A stretch of 32,731 bases of DNA from Candidatus Omnitrophota bacterium (GCA_016209275.1 JACQWM010000059.1:1-32731); one strand, 5' to 3'. Positions 15,404 to 23,116 are shown, numbered from the stretch's first letter. Program-made: numbers and translations. The notes: a model not told the origin generated them from the sequence alone.

Positions 15404-16411
15404 ATGTTGTGGAGTCATCCCGAACGGTGGTGGTGGTTGGGGCTTGCACCGCTGCTCGGCGCCTTGCTGGCCGCAGCGCTGGTCAGGCATCGGCGCCACC
15501 TCGCGCATTTTGCCGCTGAGCCGCTGGCGCGCGAGTTGGCGCGAACGGTTGATTGGCGCGCTCGCTGGCTGAAAGCCTGCTGTCTGCTATGTGCTATCTG
15601 CTGTCTGCTGCTGGCTCTTATTGGTCCCCAATGGGGGTTTCATTGGGAGCCGGTGCGCCGGCGCGGCGTCGATCTCATGGTCGCCATCGATGTCTCCAAC
15701 AGCATGTTGGCGGAAGACATCACCCCGAATCGGTTAAGCCGCGCGAAATGGGCGGTGCAGGAGCTGCTGCCGCTGCTGCGCGGGGATCGCCTCGGTCTCG
15801 TGGCGTTTGCCGGAAGTAGTTTCGTGCAGTGTCCGCTCACCAATGATTACGGGGCGGTGGCCCTCACGCTTGAGGATCTCTCCACCGGCACGATTCCGAA
15901 GGGCGGCACCGCCTTGGCCTCGGCCATTCGCGCCAGCGTGAAGGCGTTTGACGCCGGCACGGAGGAATCGCGAGCCCTCATCATCATCACGGACGGCGAA
16001 GATCATGAAGGCGACGCCCTCGCCGCCGCGAATGACGCGGCCAACACCGGGGTGAAGATCTTTTGCATCGGGATGGGCACGCCGGAGGGAGAATTGATCC
16101 CCGCGGGACCAGCGCAACCAGGGGCGGGATTTATGAAAGATCGCGAAGGGCGGACGGTGAAATCGCGATTGAATGAAGAGCTGCTGCAGCGCGTGGCACT
16201 CGCCACCGGTGGCAGCTATGTGCGCGCCACCCCCACCGCCTTCGGGTTGGATGTGATCTACCGCGAGCGGATCGCGAACATGAAAACTCACGAGGTCGAG
16301 GGCGCGCGCCAAAAGCAGTATGAGCCGCGTTTCCAATGGCCGTTGGCGCTGGCGTGGCTCTTGCTCATCATGGAAGCGCTCATTGCTGATCGTCGTCGAG
16401 GCAGGGCCTAA
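15404..16411 (+). CDS. batB: BatB-like VWA membrane protein
   Basis: 335 residues with the same plan as batA: membrane spans near 9-27 and 57-73, then a VWA domain with metal site DVSNS (about 101-105), GGTALASA (about 167) and ITDGEDHEGD (about 191-200), then a C-terminal helix (WPLALAWLLLIMEALIA). The second membrane span (ACCLLCAICCLLLAL) is unusually rich in Cys. It is encoded by a tandem CTGCTGT-type heptamer array at 15577-15611. The gene starts on the base after the batA stop, implying tight coupling and possibly a 1:1 complex. Confidence 0.9.
   Translation: MLWSHPERWWWLGLAPLLGALLAAALVRHRRHLAHFAAEPLARELARTVDWRARWLKACCLLCAICCLLLALIGPQWGFHWEPVRRRGVDLMVAIDVSNSMLAEDITPNRLSRAKWAVQELLPLLRGDRLGLVAFAGSSFVQCPLTNDYGAVALTLEDLSTGTIPKGGTALASAIRASVKAFDAGTEESRALIIITDGEDHEGDALAAANDAANTGVKIFCIGMGTPEGELIPAGPAQPGAGFMKDREGRTVKSRLNEELLQRVALATGGSYVRATPTAFGLDVIYRERIANMKTHEVEGARQKQYEPRFQWPLALAWLLLIMEALIADRRRGRA
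15577..15611 (+). repeat. Heptamer tandem repeat inside batB (CTGCTGT type)
   Basis: Five 7-bp units run without gap: CTGCTGT, CTGCTAT, GTGCTAT, CTGCTGT, CTGCTGC. The translation is the Cys/Leu-rich core of a transmembrane helix. The same period is seen at several gene borders in this window, which suggests the array was added to or expanded inside the gene while the frame was kept (35 bp plus neighbouring bases). Confidence 0.8.
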
Positions 16412-16415
16412 GCCG

Positions 16416-17117
16416 ATGAGAACGCAGATCGCTGTCCTCGTGAGTGTGTGGCTCGGGGTGCCGATGCCGGCGTGGGCAGGAGACGACGCCAAGCGCGAGT
16501 ATAATCAGGGGACGGCGCTCTATCGGCAGGGTCGATATGACGAAGCCGCCGAGGCCTTGCGTCGCGCGCTCGGAGCCGCTGCGCCGAAGCTTCAGGCGAA
16601 GGCCGCCTACAATCTGGGCAATGCCCAATATCGCCAGGGACAAGCCACGCTGACCACGAAACCGGATGAGGCCATCGATCGGTATCGAGGAGCCCTCGAG
16701 CAGTACCGAACCGCGATCCGCCGAAATCCTCGCGATACGGACGCGCGGTATAATTATGAACTGGTGGATCGATGGCTCAAGCAACTGGAAACGCAGCCAT
16801 CCCAAGGGCAACAGCAGACGCCGCAAGGCTCCGCCAACGAGCCAGCCTCAGATCAGCCGCAGGGTGGAGCGCCCTCCCAGCAACCCGAGCAGCAGCCGGG
16901 CAGCGAGCCGCAGGGGCCAGCGCCGCAGGGCAACACGCCGCAACCGCAGCCACAGACACCGGAAGCGCAATCATCGTCAGGGCAGGGCCAGCCCATGAAC
17001 AACGTGTCACAACAGCAGGCCTTGTGGATTTTAGATTCGCTCCGGCAAGAAGAGCAGCGAGCGCCGTCGACGAACCAAGCGCACGCGCATGAGACACCGG
17101 TTGAGAAGGACTGGTAA
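16416..17117 (+). CDS. batC: BatC-like TPR protein with Gln/Pro-rich tail
   Basis: 233 residues. A signal peptide (MRTQIAVLVSVWLGVPMPAWA) is followed by TPR units (YNQGTALYRQGRYDEAAEALRRAL near 29-52; YNLGNAQYRQGQ near 65-76; YRTAIRRNPRDTDARYNYELV near 95-115). After that comes a long low-complexity Gln/Pro/Ser tail (about 125-190), ending in a short helix (QQALWILDSLRQEEQ, about 193-207). BatC proteins typically have this TPR-plus-linker layout. The start at 16416 is 4 bp after the batB stop. The tail's CAG/CCG-rich DNA is prone to length variation. Confidence 0.85.
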   Translation: MRTQIAVLVSVWLGVPMPAWAGDDAKREYNQGTALYRQGRYDEAAEALRRALGAAAPKLQAKAAYNLGNAQYRQGQATLTTKPDEAIDRYRGALEQYRTAIRRNPRDTDARYNYELVDRWLKQLETQPSQGQQQTPQGSANEPASDQPQGGAPSQQPEQQPGSEPQGPAPQGNTPQPQPQTPEAQSSSGQGQPMNNVSQQQALWILDSLRQEEQRAPSTNQAHAHETPVEKDW

Positions 17118-17279
17118 TCGAAATTACCAATGACCAAATTCCAATTGACCAAACAATCACCAATGACCGAATTACCAATCACCAAACCAATTCATCACAC
17201 TCCAATTTGGTTATTCAGTTATTGGGACATTGGTCATTGTTTGGTTATTGGTGCTTGGTTATTGGTTATTAGTTCGGGT
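17113..17279. repeat. Long imperfect hairpin of heptamer repeats at the batC/batD junction
   Basis: The left arm (about 17124-17200) is built from ACCAATG/ACCAAAC-type units and the right arm (about 17203-17273) from TTGGTTA/TTGGTGC-type units, which are each other's complement. For example CAATGACCAA on the left and TTGGTCATTG on the right form a 10-bp perfect pairing. A small hairpin GGTAAT-CGAA-ATTACC opens the array at the batC stop. The array is translated as the first 45 or so residues of batD. It resembles cyanobacterial short tandemly repeated (STRR) heptamers in style; relation to them is not implied. Confidence 0.85.
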
Positions 17280-19088
17280 CTGGGATTTAGTGCTTGGTGT
17301 GTTGCGCAACAAGATATCAGCGTCTCCGCCAGGGTCGATCGCCAGCGCGTCGTGCTCGGAGACACCATCGAGCTGAGCATTACGGTCGAGGGCACGCAAC
17401 AGGCCACCCCGCCGACGGTGACAGCCGACGGGTTTGCCGCCGAATACGTCGGCCCGGCGACCTCCATTTCCATCATCAACGGCCAGATGTCCACATCGAT
17501 CGCGTATCGCTATCTGCTCCTCGCCAAGAAAGAAGGCGCGTTGACCATCGGGCCGATTCCTGTGGAGGCGGGGGGCCGGACGCTGACGACCGAGCCGATT
17601 TCAGTCACGGTGCTGCCGGTGTCAGCCGGGGCGCAACGGGCGGGGCAGCCGCCGGGGGCTCTGGATGAACCCGCGGAGCGTCCTCCGCCGTCAGTCGGCG
17701 ATGCCATGCAGCTGCAGCTGGCCGTCGACAAGACGACCCTGTATGTGAATGAGTCGGTGCCCGCACGGCTGCAGCTGCTCGTCGGCGGCATCCGGGTGCG
17801 CGGGATCGACATGCCCAAACTCTCCGCCGAGGGGTTGCTCGTCAAGCCGCTGGGGCAACCCAAGCAATCCATGGTGTCGGTGGGGGGACAGCCGTACACG
17901 TTGCTGGAGTTTGAGACCGCGATCACGCCAATCCGGCCCGGGAGCGTATCACTTGGGCCGGCGACCATCACCTGTGAAGTGCTGGGCCGTCGCAGCGCGC
18001 CTCGCCGGCCCGGATCGCCATTGGACCGCGCGTTTGATGACGCGTTCTTCAGCGACTTCTTCGGGCAGTTCCAGGCGTTTCCCGTGACGGTGAAGGCGGA
18101 GCCGGTGATGGTTGAGGTCTTGCCGTTGCCGGAGCAGGGCAAGCCCGCGGACTTTCGCGGGGCGATCGGGCGCTTCACCATGGACGTCTCCGCCGTGCCG
18201 CCGAAGGTCGCCGCGGGCGAACCGGTGACGGTGACGATGACCATCCGCGGACAAGGGAACCTGGACACCTTGGCGGCCCCGCAGCTCGATGCCGATCCCG
18301 CCCACTTTAAAATCTATGAGCCGCAGGTTCGGCCGTCCACAGATCCTGCGCAGAAAACGTTTGAGCAGGTTCTTATTCCGCTCGATCCGTCCGTGCGTGA
18401 AATCCCTCAAGCCCACTTCAGCGTCTTTGATCCGGTGGCCGGGGCCTATGCAACACTCTCGCGCGGGCCGCTGCCGTTGACGGTGACCCCAGCCGTTTCT
18501 CCGCAGCAGTCGATGGTCATCGATCGCCCACCGGCTACCCGTAGGGTTCCGCTGGAAGATCCGATCGGGCACGATATCGTGTATATTAAGGAGGCGCCAG
18601 GATCGTTCACCGCGATCGGCTGGTCGTGGGTCCGGAGTCCTTGGTGGTGGAGCTGGGCGGTCAGTCCGCTGCTGCTGCTGGGTGTCAGCGAAGGCGTGCG
18701 CCGCCACCGTCTGAAGCTGGCGGCTGATCCAGGGCTCGCGCGAGCCAGCGGGGCCTTGCGGCAAGCCCTCAAGCGATGCGGGGTGGCGAAAGCGCTGCAG
18801 CGCAGCGGCAAGATCGCGGAGAGCTACGAAGCAGTCTTCCGCGCCATTCAGCGCTATGTCGGCGATCGGTTCAACATCCCCTCTGAGGCCGTGACCCACG
18901 CAGAGCTCGATCGCTATTTGAACGCGCGTGGGGCTCCGGCGGAGGTCGTAATGATCCTGCTGACGGTCATCGACCGGTGCGACGCGGCGCGGTTCGCCCC
19001 CATGTCGGTGGCCACTCAACAGGCCGCGGAGACTGTGCAGCAGGCAGAGCAGGCGTTGAAGCAGTTGGAGCGATGGAGGCCCGCATGA
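17130..19088 (+). CDS. batD: BatD-like periplasmic protein
   Basis: 652 residues. After a signal/membrane segment (about 26-60) come tandem beta-sandwich domains beginning DISVSARVDRQRVVLGDTIELSITVEG (about 63-90). Later repeats include TTLYVNESVPARLQLLVGG and VPPKVAAGEPVTVTMTIRGQGNLDTL. A transmembrane helix follows (SWAVSPLLLLGVSEG, about 507-521), then a cytoplasmic helical tail. This is the BatD oxygen-tolerance family plan. The signal region, including LVIGAWLLVISS, is encoded by heptamer repeats, so the start is uncertain: ATG 17130 and ATG 17163 are both in frame and neither has a clear ribosome binding site. The stop overlaps batE (ATGA). Confidence 0.87.
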   Translation: MTKFQLTKQSPMTELPITKPIHHTPIWLFSYWDIGHCLVIGAWLLVISSGLGFSAWCVAQQDISVSARVDRQRVVLGDTIELSITVEGTQQATPPTVTADGFAAEYVGPATSISIINGQMSTSIAYRYLLLAKKEGALTIGPIPVEAGGRTLTTEPISVTVLPVSAGAQRAGQPPGALDEPAERPPPSVGDAMQLQLAVDKTTLYVNESVPARLQLLVGGIRVRGIDMPKLSAEGLLVKPLGQPKQSMVSVGGQPYTLLEFETAITPIRPGSVSLGPATITCEVLGRRSAPRRPGSPLDRAFDDAFFSDFFGQFQAFPVTVKAEPVMVEVLPLPEQGKPADFRGAIGRFTMDVSAVPPKVAAGEPVTVTMTIRGQGNLDTLAAPQLDADPAHFKIYEPQVRPSTDPAQKTFEQVLIPLDPSVREIPQAHFSVFDPVAGAYATLSRGPLPLTVTPAVSPQQSMVIDRPPATRRVPLEDPIGHDIVYIKEAPGSFTAIGWSWVRSPWWWSWAVSPLLLLGVSEGVRRHRLKLAADPGLARASGALRQALKRCGVAKALQRSGKIAESYEAVFRAIQRYVGDRFNIPSEAVTHAELDRYLNARGAPAEVVMILLTVIDRCDAARFAPMSVATQQAAETVQQAEQALKQLERWRPA

Positions 19089-19885
19089 CGCATCGACCGC
19101 GCGTCGGCCTATGGCTCGGGGCCGCGATCCTGATGGCGATCGGAATCGCCGTCGAACATGGAGGCTCGAGGGCACCCGCCGCGCCCTCCACCCTGTTTGC
19201 CCAAGCGAACGAATCGTATCGCCACGGGCACTACCCACGATCGCTCGAATTGTATACGACCCTGCTGGCACAGGGCATGGAAAGCGGCCCGCTCTACTAT
19301 AATCTCGGCAATGCGCTGTTGAAGAACGGCCAGCCTGCTGAAGCGCTGTGGGCGTATCTCAACGCGCAGCGCCTCACCCCGCGCGATCCGGATCTTCGCG
19401 CCAATCTCGCCGCGGTGCGGTTGCTGCTCTCCGATGCGGCGGCGGCGTCGATCACCACGCCGAGGCTTGGGCGCCTCTTGACCTTCAACGGCTGTGGCTC
19501 GCTGCAGGAGCTGGCAGGGGCAACGCTCATGGCGCTGTGGGTGTCGATCCTCTGCTGGATGGGATGGGCGTGGGTGATGCCGATCCGGCGGGGGCTCGGA
19601 CCTGTTGCCGCCATCGCCACACTGCTGCTCGCCGCAGCGCTCGCCGCGCTCATCGCGCAGACCTATCAAGAGCAAGGGCGGCCTGCCGCCGTGGTCATCG
19701 CGCCAACCGCCCAGGTGCGCTTTGCTCCTGAGGCCAGCGGGACCGTGTACTTTACGCTGCCTGAGGGCGCTGTCGTTGAACGCCTCGCCACCCTCGAGCT
19801 CTCCGCCGCCTCATCGTGGGTGCAGGTTCGCCGAGCTGACGGCCGCGCCGGCTGGGTGTCCGCCGCGTCCCTCCATCCCCTATGA
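19085..19885 (+). CDS. batE: BatE-like TPR/SH3 membrane protein
   Basis: 266 residues: an N-terminal membrane anchor (LWLGAAILMAIGIAV), two TPR units (FAQANESYRHGHYPRSLELYTTLL; YYNLGNALLKNGQPAEALWAYLNAQRLTP), and two transmembrane helices (about 135-155 and 165-185). A bacterial SH3-type domain completes the protein (VVIAPTAQVRFAPEASGTVYFTLPEGAVV ... WVQVRRADGRAGWV). TPR followed by SH3 is the BatE architecture. ATG 19085 overlaps the batD stop; ATG 19073 is a weaker alternative. The SH3 domain probably faces the periplasm. Confidence 0.88.
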   Translation: MTHRPRVGLWLGAAILMAIGIAVEHGGSRAPAAPSTLFAQANESYRHGHYPRSLELYTTLLAQGMESGPLYYNLGNALLKNGQPAEALWAYLNAQRLTPRDPDLRANLAAVRLLLSDAAAASITTPRLGRLLTFNGCGSLQELAGATLMALWVSILCWMGWAWVMPIRRGLGPVAAIATLLLAAALAALIAQTYQEQGRPAAVVIAPTAQVRFAPEASGTVYFTLPEGAVVERLATLELSAASSWVQVRRADGRAGWVSAASLHPL

Positions 19886-20451
19886 GCCGCTACACCGGGC
19901 GGCTCGCCGCCGTCGCCATGATGGTCGCGCTGTGGAACCCCGCGGCGTTGGCCGGCACGTACACGTTTGATCGGGAGCGCACCACGATCACCTACACCGT
20001 CCATACCCTCTTCAGCCGAATTCACGGGCGGTTTCGCGATTTTGAAGGCACCTTCACCTATCAGCCGGAGGCGATGTCCGCCTCGAGTGTTCGCCTGATG
20101 ATCGACGCCGGCAGCGCGGATCGGAAGCTGCCACGGCGCGTCTTTGATACGGTCCGCTACCCCGTCATTCGTTTTGAGAGCACCGGCGGGGTCGACGACA
20201 TCGCCGGCGCGCAAGCCACGCTGCCGGGCCGGCTCGCCATGCATGGGTTCGAGCATCCGGTGGTCATGGCGCTGACCATTCAGCCGCCGTGGCAAGATGC
20301 CCAGGGCCGGTGGCACCCGCGATTCTCCGGCACGGCGTCGGTCGACCGCCGAGCCTATCATCTTATCTGGCGGCGGACGTTCAGCTTTCTGGAGCTGTTT
20401 TTGACGGATCAGATCGACATCACCTTTGACGTCGAAGGCAATCCCGCTTGA
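19882..20451 (+). CDS. YceI-family periplasmic lipid-binding protein
   Basis: 189 residues with a signal peptide ending near PAALA (about 20-24). It then follows the YceI lipocalin-like pattern: YTFDRERTTITYTVHTLFSRIHGRFRDFEG (about 27-56), DAGSADRKLPRRVFDTVRYPVIRFES, and a C-terminal FLELFLTDQIDITFDVEG. YceI proteins bind long isoprenoids or amphiphiles in the periplasm. The middle of the family pattern, normally N-x-x-R-D-x-H-L, is altered here (ADRKLPRRVFDT). ATGA overlap with batE makes it the last gene of the operon, a link worth noting since YceI is not a standard Bat partner. Confidence 0.85.
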   Translation: MSRYTGRLAAVAMMVALWNPAALAGTYTFDRERTTITYTVHTLFSRIHGRFRDFEGTFTYQPEAMSASSVRLMIDAGSADRKLPRRVFDTVRYPVIRFESTGGVDDIAGAQATLPGRLAMHGFEHPVVMALTIQPPWQDAQGRWHPRFSGTASVDRRAYHLIWRRTFSFLELFLTDQIDITFDVEGNPA

Positions 20452-20488
20452 CAGAGGTTTCATCATGAGCGACAATTTCACCTGTCAA
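20448..20488 (+). promoter_or_regulatory. Promoter and operator-like dyad of the AbiE-type operon
   Basis: -35 TTGACA (20448-20453), 17-bp spacer, -10 GACAAT (20471-20476), start codon at 20488. A 7-bp inverted repeat TTGACAG (20448-20454) and CTGTCAA (20482-20488) brackets the promoter: one half is the -35 box and the other touches the ATG. AbiEi antitoxins are known to repress their own promoters through inverted repeats, so this dyad is the likely operator. The -35 also overlaps the yceI stop codon. Confidence 0.65.
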
Positions 20489-21549
20489 TGAAAACACAGC
20501 ATTTAACGAAACTCAACGCCGAGCTCTCTGCGGCCGCTCCCCGCCTCCTGCCGTCGCTGCGCGTGCTCCGCGCCACGGCGGCCCCCGCCCTCGGCCGGTC
20601 CTCGGAGGCGGGTCTGGTGATTGAGGCTCAGGCACCCACCGGACGCGTCCATCGGCTCTGGCTCGATGTCCGGACCGAGGCCTCGCCGGGGCGGATGGCC
20701 GAGGCGGCGCGCCGCCTCAAGACGGCCGCCGCGACGCGCGGCTATCCTATGATCGCGTCGCGATTCTTGAGCGCGCGCATGCGGCAGCTCGTGCGCGAGG
20801 CCGGGGTGGGCTACCTGGATCTCGCCGGCAATTGCCGGGTGCACATCGGCGATCTCTACATTGAAAAAGTCGTCGACCACAACCCCTTTCCCCGCCGCGG
20901 CCGGCCGGCGTCGCTCTTCACCCCCATCTCGAGCCGGATCGTGCGGGCCGTGCTCGAGGAGCCGAAACGCCTCTGGCAGGTGCAGGAGCTCGCATCCGCC
21001 GCCGATGTCAGTCTCGGGCACGCCTCGGCGGTCTGCCACCGATTGAGTGATGAAGCGTACGCGGAATGGGCTCAGCGCCGCCTGCGCCTTCGCCAGCCAG
21101 CGCTGTTGTTGGACGCCTGGCGCGAGCAGCCGGCACCGGCACCGGCGCCGCAGACCCTCGCCTACTACAGTTTTGAGCGGGAGAGCGCGCGGCTCATGCG
21201 CCGTGTTTCGGCCGCGGCCGCGCGGCATCATCTGCGGCATGCCATGACCTCCTTCGCTGCGGCGTCTGTGATCGCACCGTTCGTGCGGGGGGTGAGCGCG
21301 GTCTGCTGGTATATTGATGATGCGCTCCACGCCGACCGGTGGGTGCGCGCCCTCGACCTGCGCCCGGTCGACGCCGGAGCGAATGCGCTGATGACTATTG
21401 CCCCAGACGCGGGCGTGTGGTATCGCGCGCACGCGGTGCGTGGGGTGACGGTGGTCGGCTCCGTGCAGCTGTACCTCGATCTGTGCGCCGAGCCATCACG
21501 CGGCCGCGAGCAAGCGGAGTTTCTCCGGCAAAAGGTCCTGAAGTACTAG
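20488..21549 (+). CDS. AbiEi-type Type IV antitoxin / transcriptional regulator
   Basis: 353 residues. An N-terminal domain ends in the family-typical stretch YPMIASRFLSARMRQLVREAGVGYLDLAGNCRVHIGDLYIEK (about 91-131 in total, quoted here as a landmark only). A winged helix follows (WQVQELASAADVSLGHASAV, about 165-184), then a C-terminal domain with conserved Trp/Tyr patches. It resembles AbiEi-family antitoxins, which neutralise the paired nucleotidyltransferase without binding it and repress the operon. The dyad over its promoter agrees. The partner gene follows after a 110-bp gap carrying repeats, whereas AbiE genes usually overlap or abut. Assignment is by family resemblance. Confidence 0.75.
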   Translation: MKTQHLTKLNAELSAAAPRLLPSLRVLRATAAPALGRSSEAGLVIEAQAPTGRVHRLWLDVRTEASPGRMAEAARRLKTAAATRGYPMIASRFLSARMRQLVREAGVGYLDLAGNCRVHIGDLYIEKVVDHNPFPRRGRPASLFTPISSRIVRAVLEEPKRLWQVQELASAADVSLGHASAVCHRLSDEAYAEWAQRRLRLRQPALLLDAWREQPAPAPAPQTLAYYSFERESARLMRRVSAAAARHHLRHAMTSFAAASVIAPFVRGVSAVCWYIDDALHADRWVRALDLRPVDAGANALMTIAPDAGVWYRAHAVRGVTVVGSVQLYLDLCAEPSRGREQAEFLRQKVLKY

Positions 21550-21567
21550 AACCAGTTTCATAAATAC

Positions 21568-21610
21568 CCAAGTGGGTGACCAAGTGACCAAGTGGCCGCG
21601 TCGTGGCCAC
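21568..21610. repeat. CCAAGTGA tandem repeat and hairpin between antitoxin and toxin genes
   Basis: Units CCAAGTGG, GTGA, CCAAGTGA and CCAAGTGG run from 21568. The last one leads into a hairpin: GTGGCC (21592-21597), loop GCGTCGT, GGCCAC (21605-21610). The hairpin has no T-tract, so it is not an obvious terminator. It sits where it could lower read-through or alter the antitoxin:toxin ratio. The rest of the gap to 21659 holds only the ribosome binding site GAGGGGG. Confidence 0.7.
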
Positions 21611-21659
21611 CCGGCCACCGCCTAGGGTTGGCGGGACACGGTTTCGAAGAGGGGGTCCG

Positions 21660-22562
21660 ATGCCGCCTGAACGCACGAGCCAATCGTACGGACCTGGAGT
21701 GACCGGCGCCTCCAAAGCGGTGCTGCTCGAGCTGCTCACAGCGCTGCGGGCGTATCGCGAGGCGTTCGTGCTGGTCGGCGGGTGGGTGCCATATTTCTTG
21801 TTGGAGCGGCATCGCCCCTCCGGCGATACGTTTGAGCACGTCGGCTCCATCGATATCGACCTGGCCATTGATCCTGAGAAGATCCGCGAGCCGCAGTACG
21901 CGTCGATCCTCGAGCTGCTGGCGGCGCGCGGCTATCGCGCGGCGAGCGATCGGCGCGGGGCGGCGATCCCCGGCAGCCTTGAGCGCACCGTCGCCTCGCC
22001 GGCGACCCGCAAACCGTATGTGATCCGCATTGATTTCCTCACCCCGATCGATGCCTCCGCCGCCGGCCCGCGGCGGGCTCATCGCGCCCTGCAGGATGAC
22101 CTGCTGGCCAGAAAACTGAAAGGCTGCGAGGTGGCATTTGGGCATCAGACCACGATGACGCTCGCCGGCGACTTGCCTGATGGGGGCGCGGTGCGCGCCC
22201 CGCTTCGCATGGCCGATGTGGTGGCGTCCCTCGCCATGAAAGGCATCGTCTTGGGCGAACGCTATCGAGAGAAAGATGCCTATGATATCTATGCGCTGCT
22301 GGCGCACTACGGCCGCGGCCCTGCCGAGGTGGCCCAGCAGGTGAGGCCGCACCAGACGGAGCCGCTGGTGGCGGAAGCCCTGACGTCCATTCGCGAGGCG
22401 TTCCGCGCGCGCACGGCCAACGGGCCGGCGTGGACGGCGGCGTTTCTCGTGAGTCCAGTCTTCGCCGCCGAGCGGGAGCGGGTCATGACGGACGCCTATA
22501 TGGTGGTCAGCGAATTCCTCCGGCACCTGCAGGCTGCTCCTGAGCCGGCTCCCACCCGATGA
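21660..22562 (+). CDS. AbiEii-type nucleotidyltransferase (toxin candidate)
   Basis: 300 residues. The nucleotidyltransferase core is seen as FVLVGGWVPYFLLE (about 35-48), with the G-G-W turn, and SIDIDLAID (about 63-71), with the paired aspartates that hold metal. A later region (KPYVIRIDFLTPID) supplies the third acidic residue. YREKDAYDIYALLAHY (about 201-216) is the C-terminal landmark of AbiEii-like proteins. Such toxins transfer nucleotides, for example to tRNA acceptor ends. The start has GAGGGGG 4-5 bases upstream; an in-frame ATG at 21603 lies in the repeat/hairpin region and is rejected. The stop overlaps the next gene (ATGA). Confidence 0.78.
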   Translation: MPPERTSQSYGPGVTGASKAVLLELLTALRAYREAFVLVGGWVPYFLLERHRPSGDTFEHVGSIDIDLAIDPEKIREPQYASILELLAARGYRAASDRRGAAIPGSLERTVASPATRKPYVIRIDFLTPIDASAAGPRRAHRALQDDLLARKLKGCEVAFGHQTTMTLAGDLPDGGAVRAPLRMADVVASLAMKGIVLGERYREKDAYDIYALLAHYGRGPAEVAQQVRPHQTEPLVAEALTSIREAFRARTANGPAWTAAFLVSPVFAAERERVMTDAYMVVSEFLRHLQAAPEPAPTR

Positions 22563-22942
22563 TTCCCCAGCAGACGACGCAGCGCCGGATGCTGATCGTG
22601 GACGATGAAGCCCGCATCTGCCGCGTGCTGGCGGAGTATTTTTCACTGAAAGGGTATGACGTGACCACGGTCAACGGCGGAGAAGAAGCCCTGGCCCGCG
22701 CCGAAACATCATTGCCGGATGTCGTGCTGCTCGATCTGCTGATGCCGGGCATGAGCGGCTTGGAGGCCCTGACCATCCTTACCCGGCGGTATCCCACACT
22801 CCCCGTCATTATTGTCAGCGCCGCCGATCAGCAAGACGCCGCGCAGCAGACGCTGCAGCTTGGCGCGAAAGCGTTTTTGAGCAAGCCGGTGGATTTTGCC
22901 GCGCTCAGCCGGGCGGTGGATCAGTGCTGGGCATCCTCCTAG
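22559..22942 (+). CDS. Single-domain response regulator (receiver only)
   Basis: 127 residues comprising one receiver domain and nothing else. The acidic pair is in LIVDDEARI (about 12-20), the phosphoacceptor Asp in VVLLDLLMPGMSG (about Asp 59), the switch Ser in IIVSAADQQ (about 84), and the conserved Lys in AFLSKPVD (about 105). Such CheY/SpoOF-like proteins pass phosphate on or act by binding partners. It overlaps the toxin gene by 4 bp, an unexpected operon partner. No kinase is adjacent; a receiver-kinase fusion lies at 31494. Confidence 0.9.
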   Translation: MIPQQTTQRRMLIVDDEARICRVLAEYFSLKGYDVTTVNGGEEALARAETSLPDVVLLDLLMPGMSGLEALTILTRRYPTLPVIIVSAADQQDAAQQTLQLGAKAFLSKPVDFAALSRAVDQCWASS

Positions 22943-22961
22943 AGCCCGCCTCTCAACTTTC

Positions 22962-22991
22962 TTGCAGAAGTTCCCCGCCATCAGGTAAGGT
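22962..22991 (+). promoter_or_regulatory. Candidate promoter of the small basic ORF
   Basis: TTGCAG (22962-22967), 18-bp spacer, TAAGGT (22986-22991), about 30 bp before the start codon at 23022. The -10 is a moderate match only. A strong ribosome binding site and a terminator further downstream support a separate transcription unit. Confidence 0.45.
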
Positions 22992-23021
22992 TTGGGGAGT
23001 ACGAGGAAAGGAGGGGACCGG

Positions 23022-23090
23022 ATGCTGCGCAAGCGTCATCTTCGCCGGCGCGTCGTCAAGAGACGGCACCGCCGAGCGCGCTGCCGTTAA
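23022..23090 (+). CDS. 22-residue arginine-rich peptide ORF
   Basis: A tiny ORF with a perfect ribosome binding site AAAGGAGG (23007-23014) 7 bases before ATG 23022, ending at TAA 23088-23090. Of 22 residues, 11 are Arg, 2 Lys and 2 His; it begins MLRKRHLRRR. A rho-independent terminator follows at 23117 and the next gene has its own promoter, so this is a complete one-gene unit. Composition and size recall small ribosome-associated basic peptides (Thx or AURKAIP1/COX24-like), but no specific family motif can be claimed. It may be a structural component of the ribosome or a nucleic-acid-binding peptide. Confidence 0.6.
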   Translation: MLRKRHLRRRVVKRRHRRARCR

Positions 23091-23116
23091 GTCACGGCAA
23101 ATCGAAAAGTCCCTGA

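Noticed and set aside
17949-19271. Minus-strand open frame of 440 codons
   Set aside because: Antisense to batD, with low-complexity Arg/Gly/Pro composition and no start signals; the plus strand has clear BatD and BatE motifs.
21592-21610. Terminator between the antitoxin and toxin genes
   Set aside because: A 6-bp GC hairpin is present but no T-run follows it, so it is listed only as a repeat-associated hairpin.
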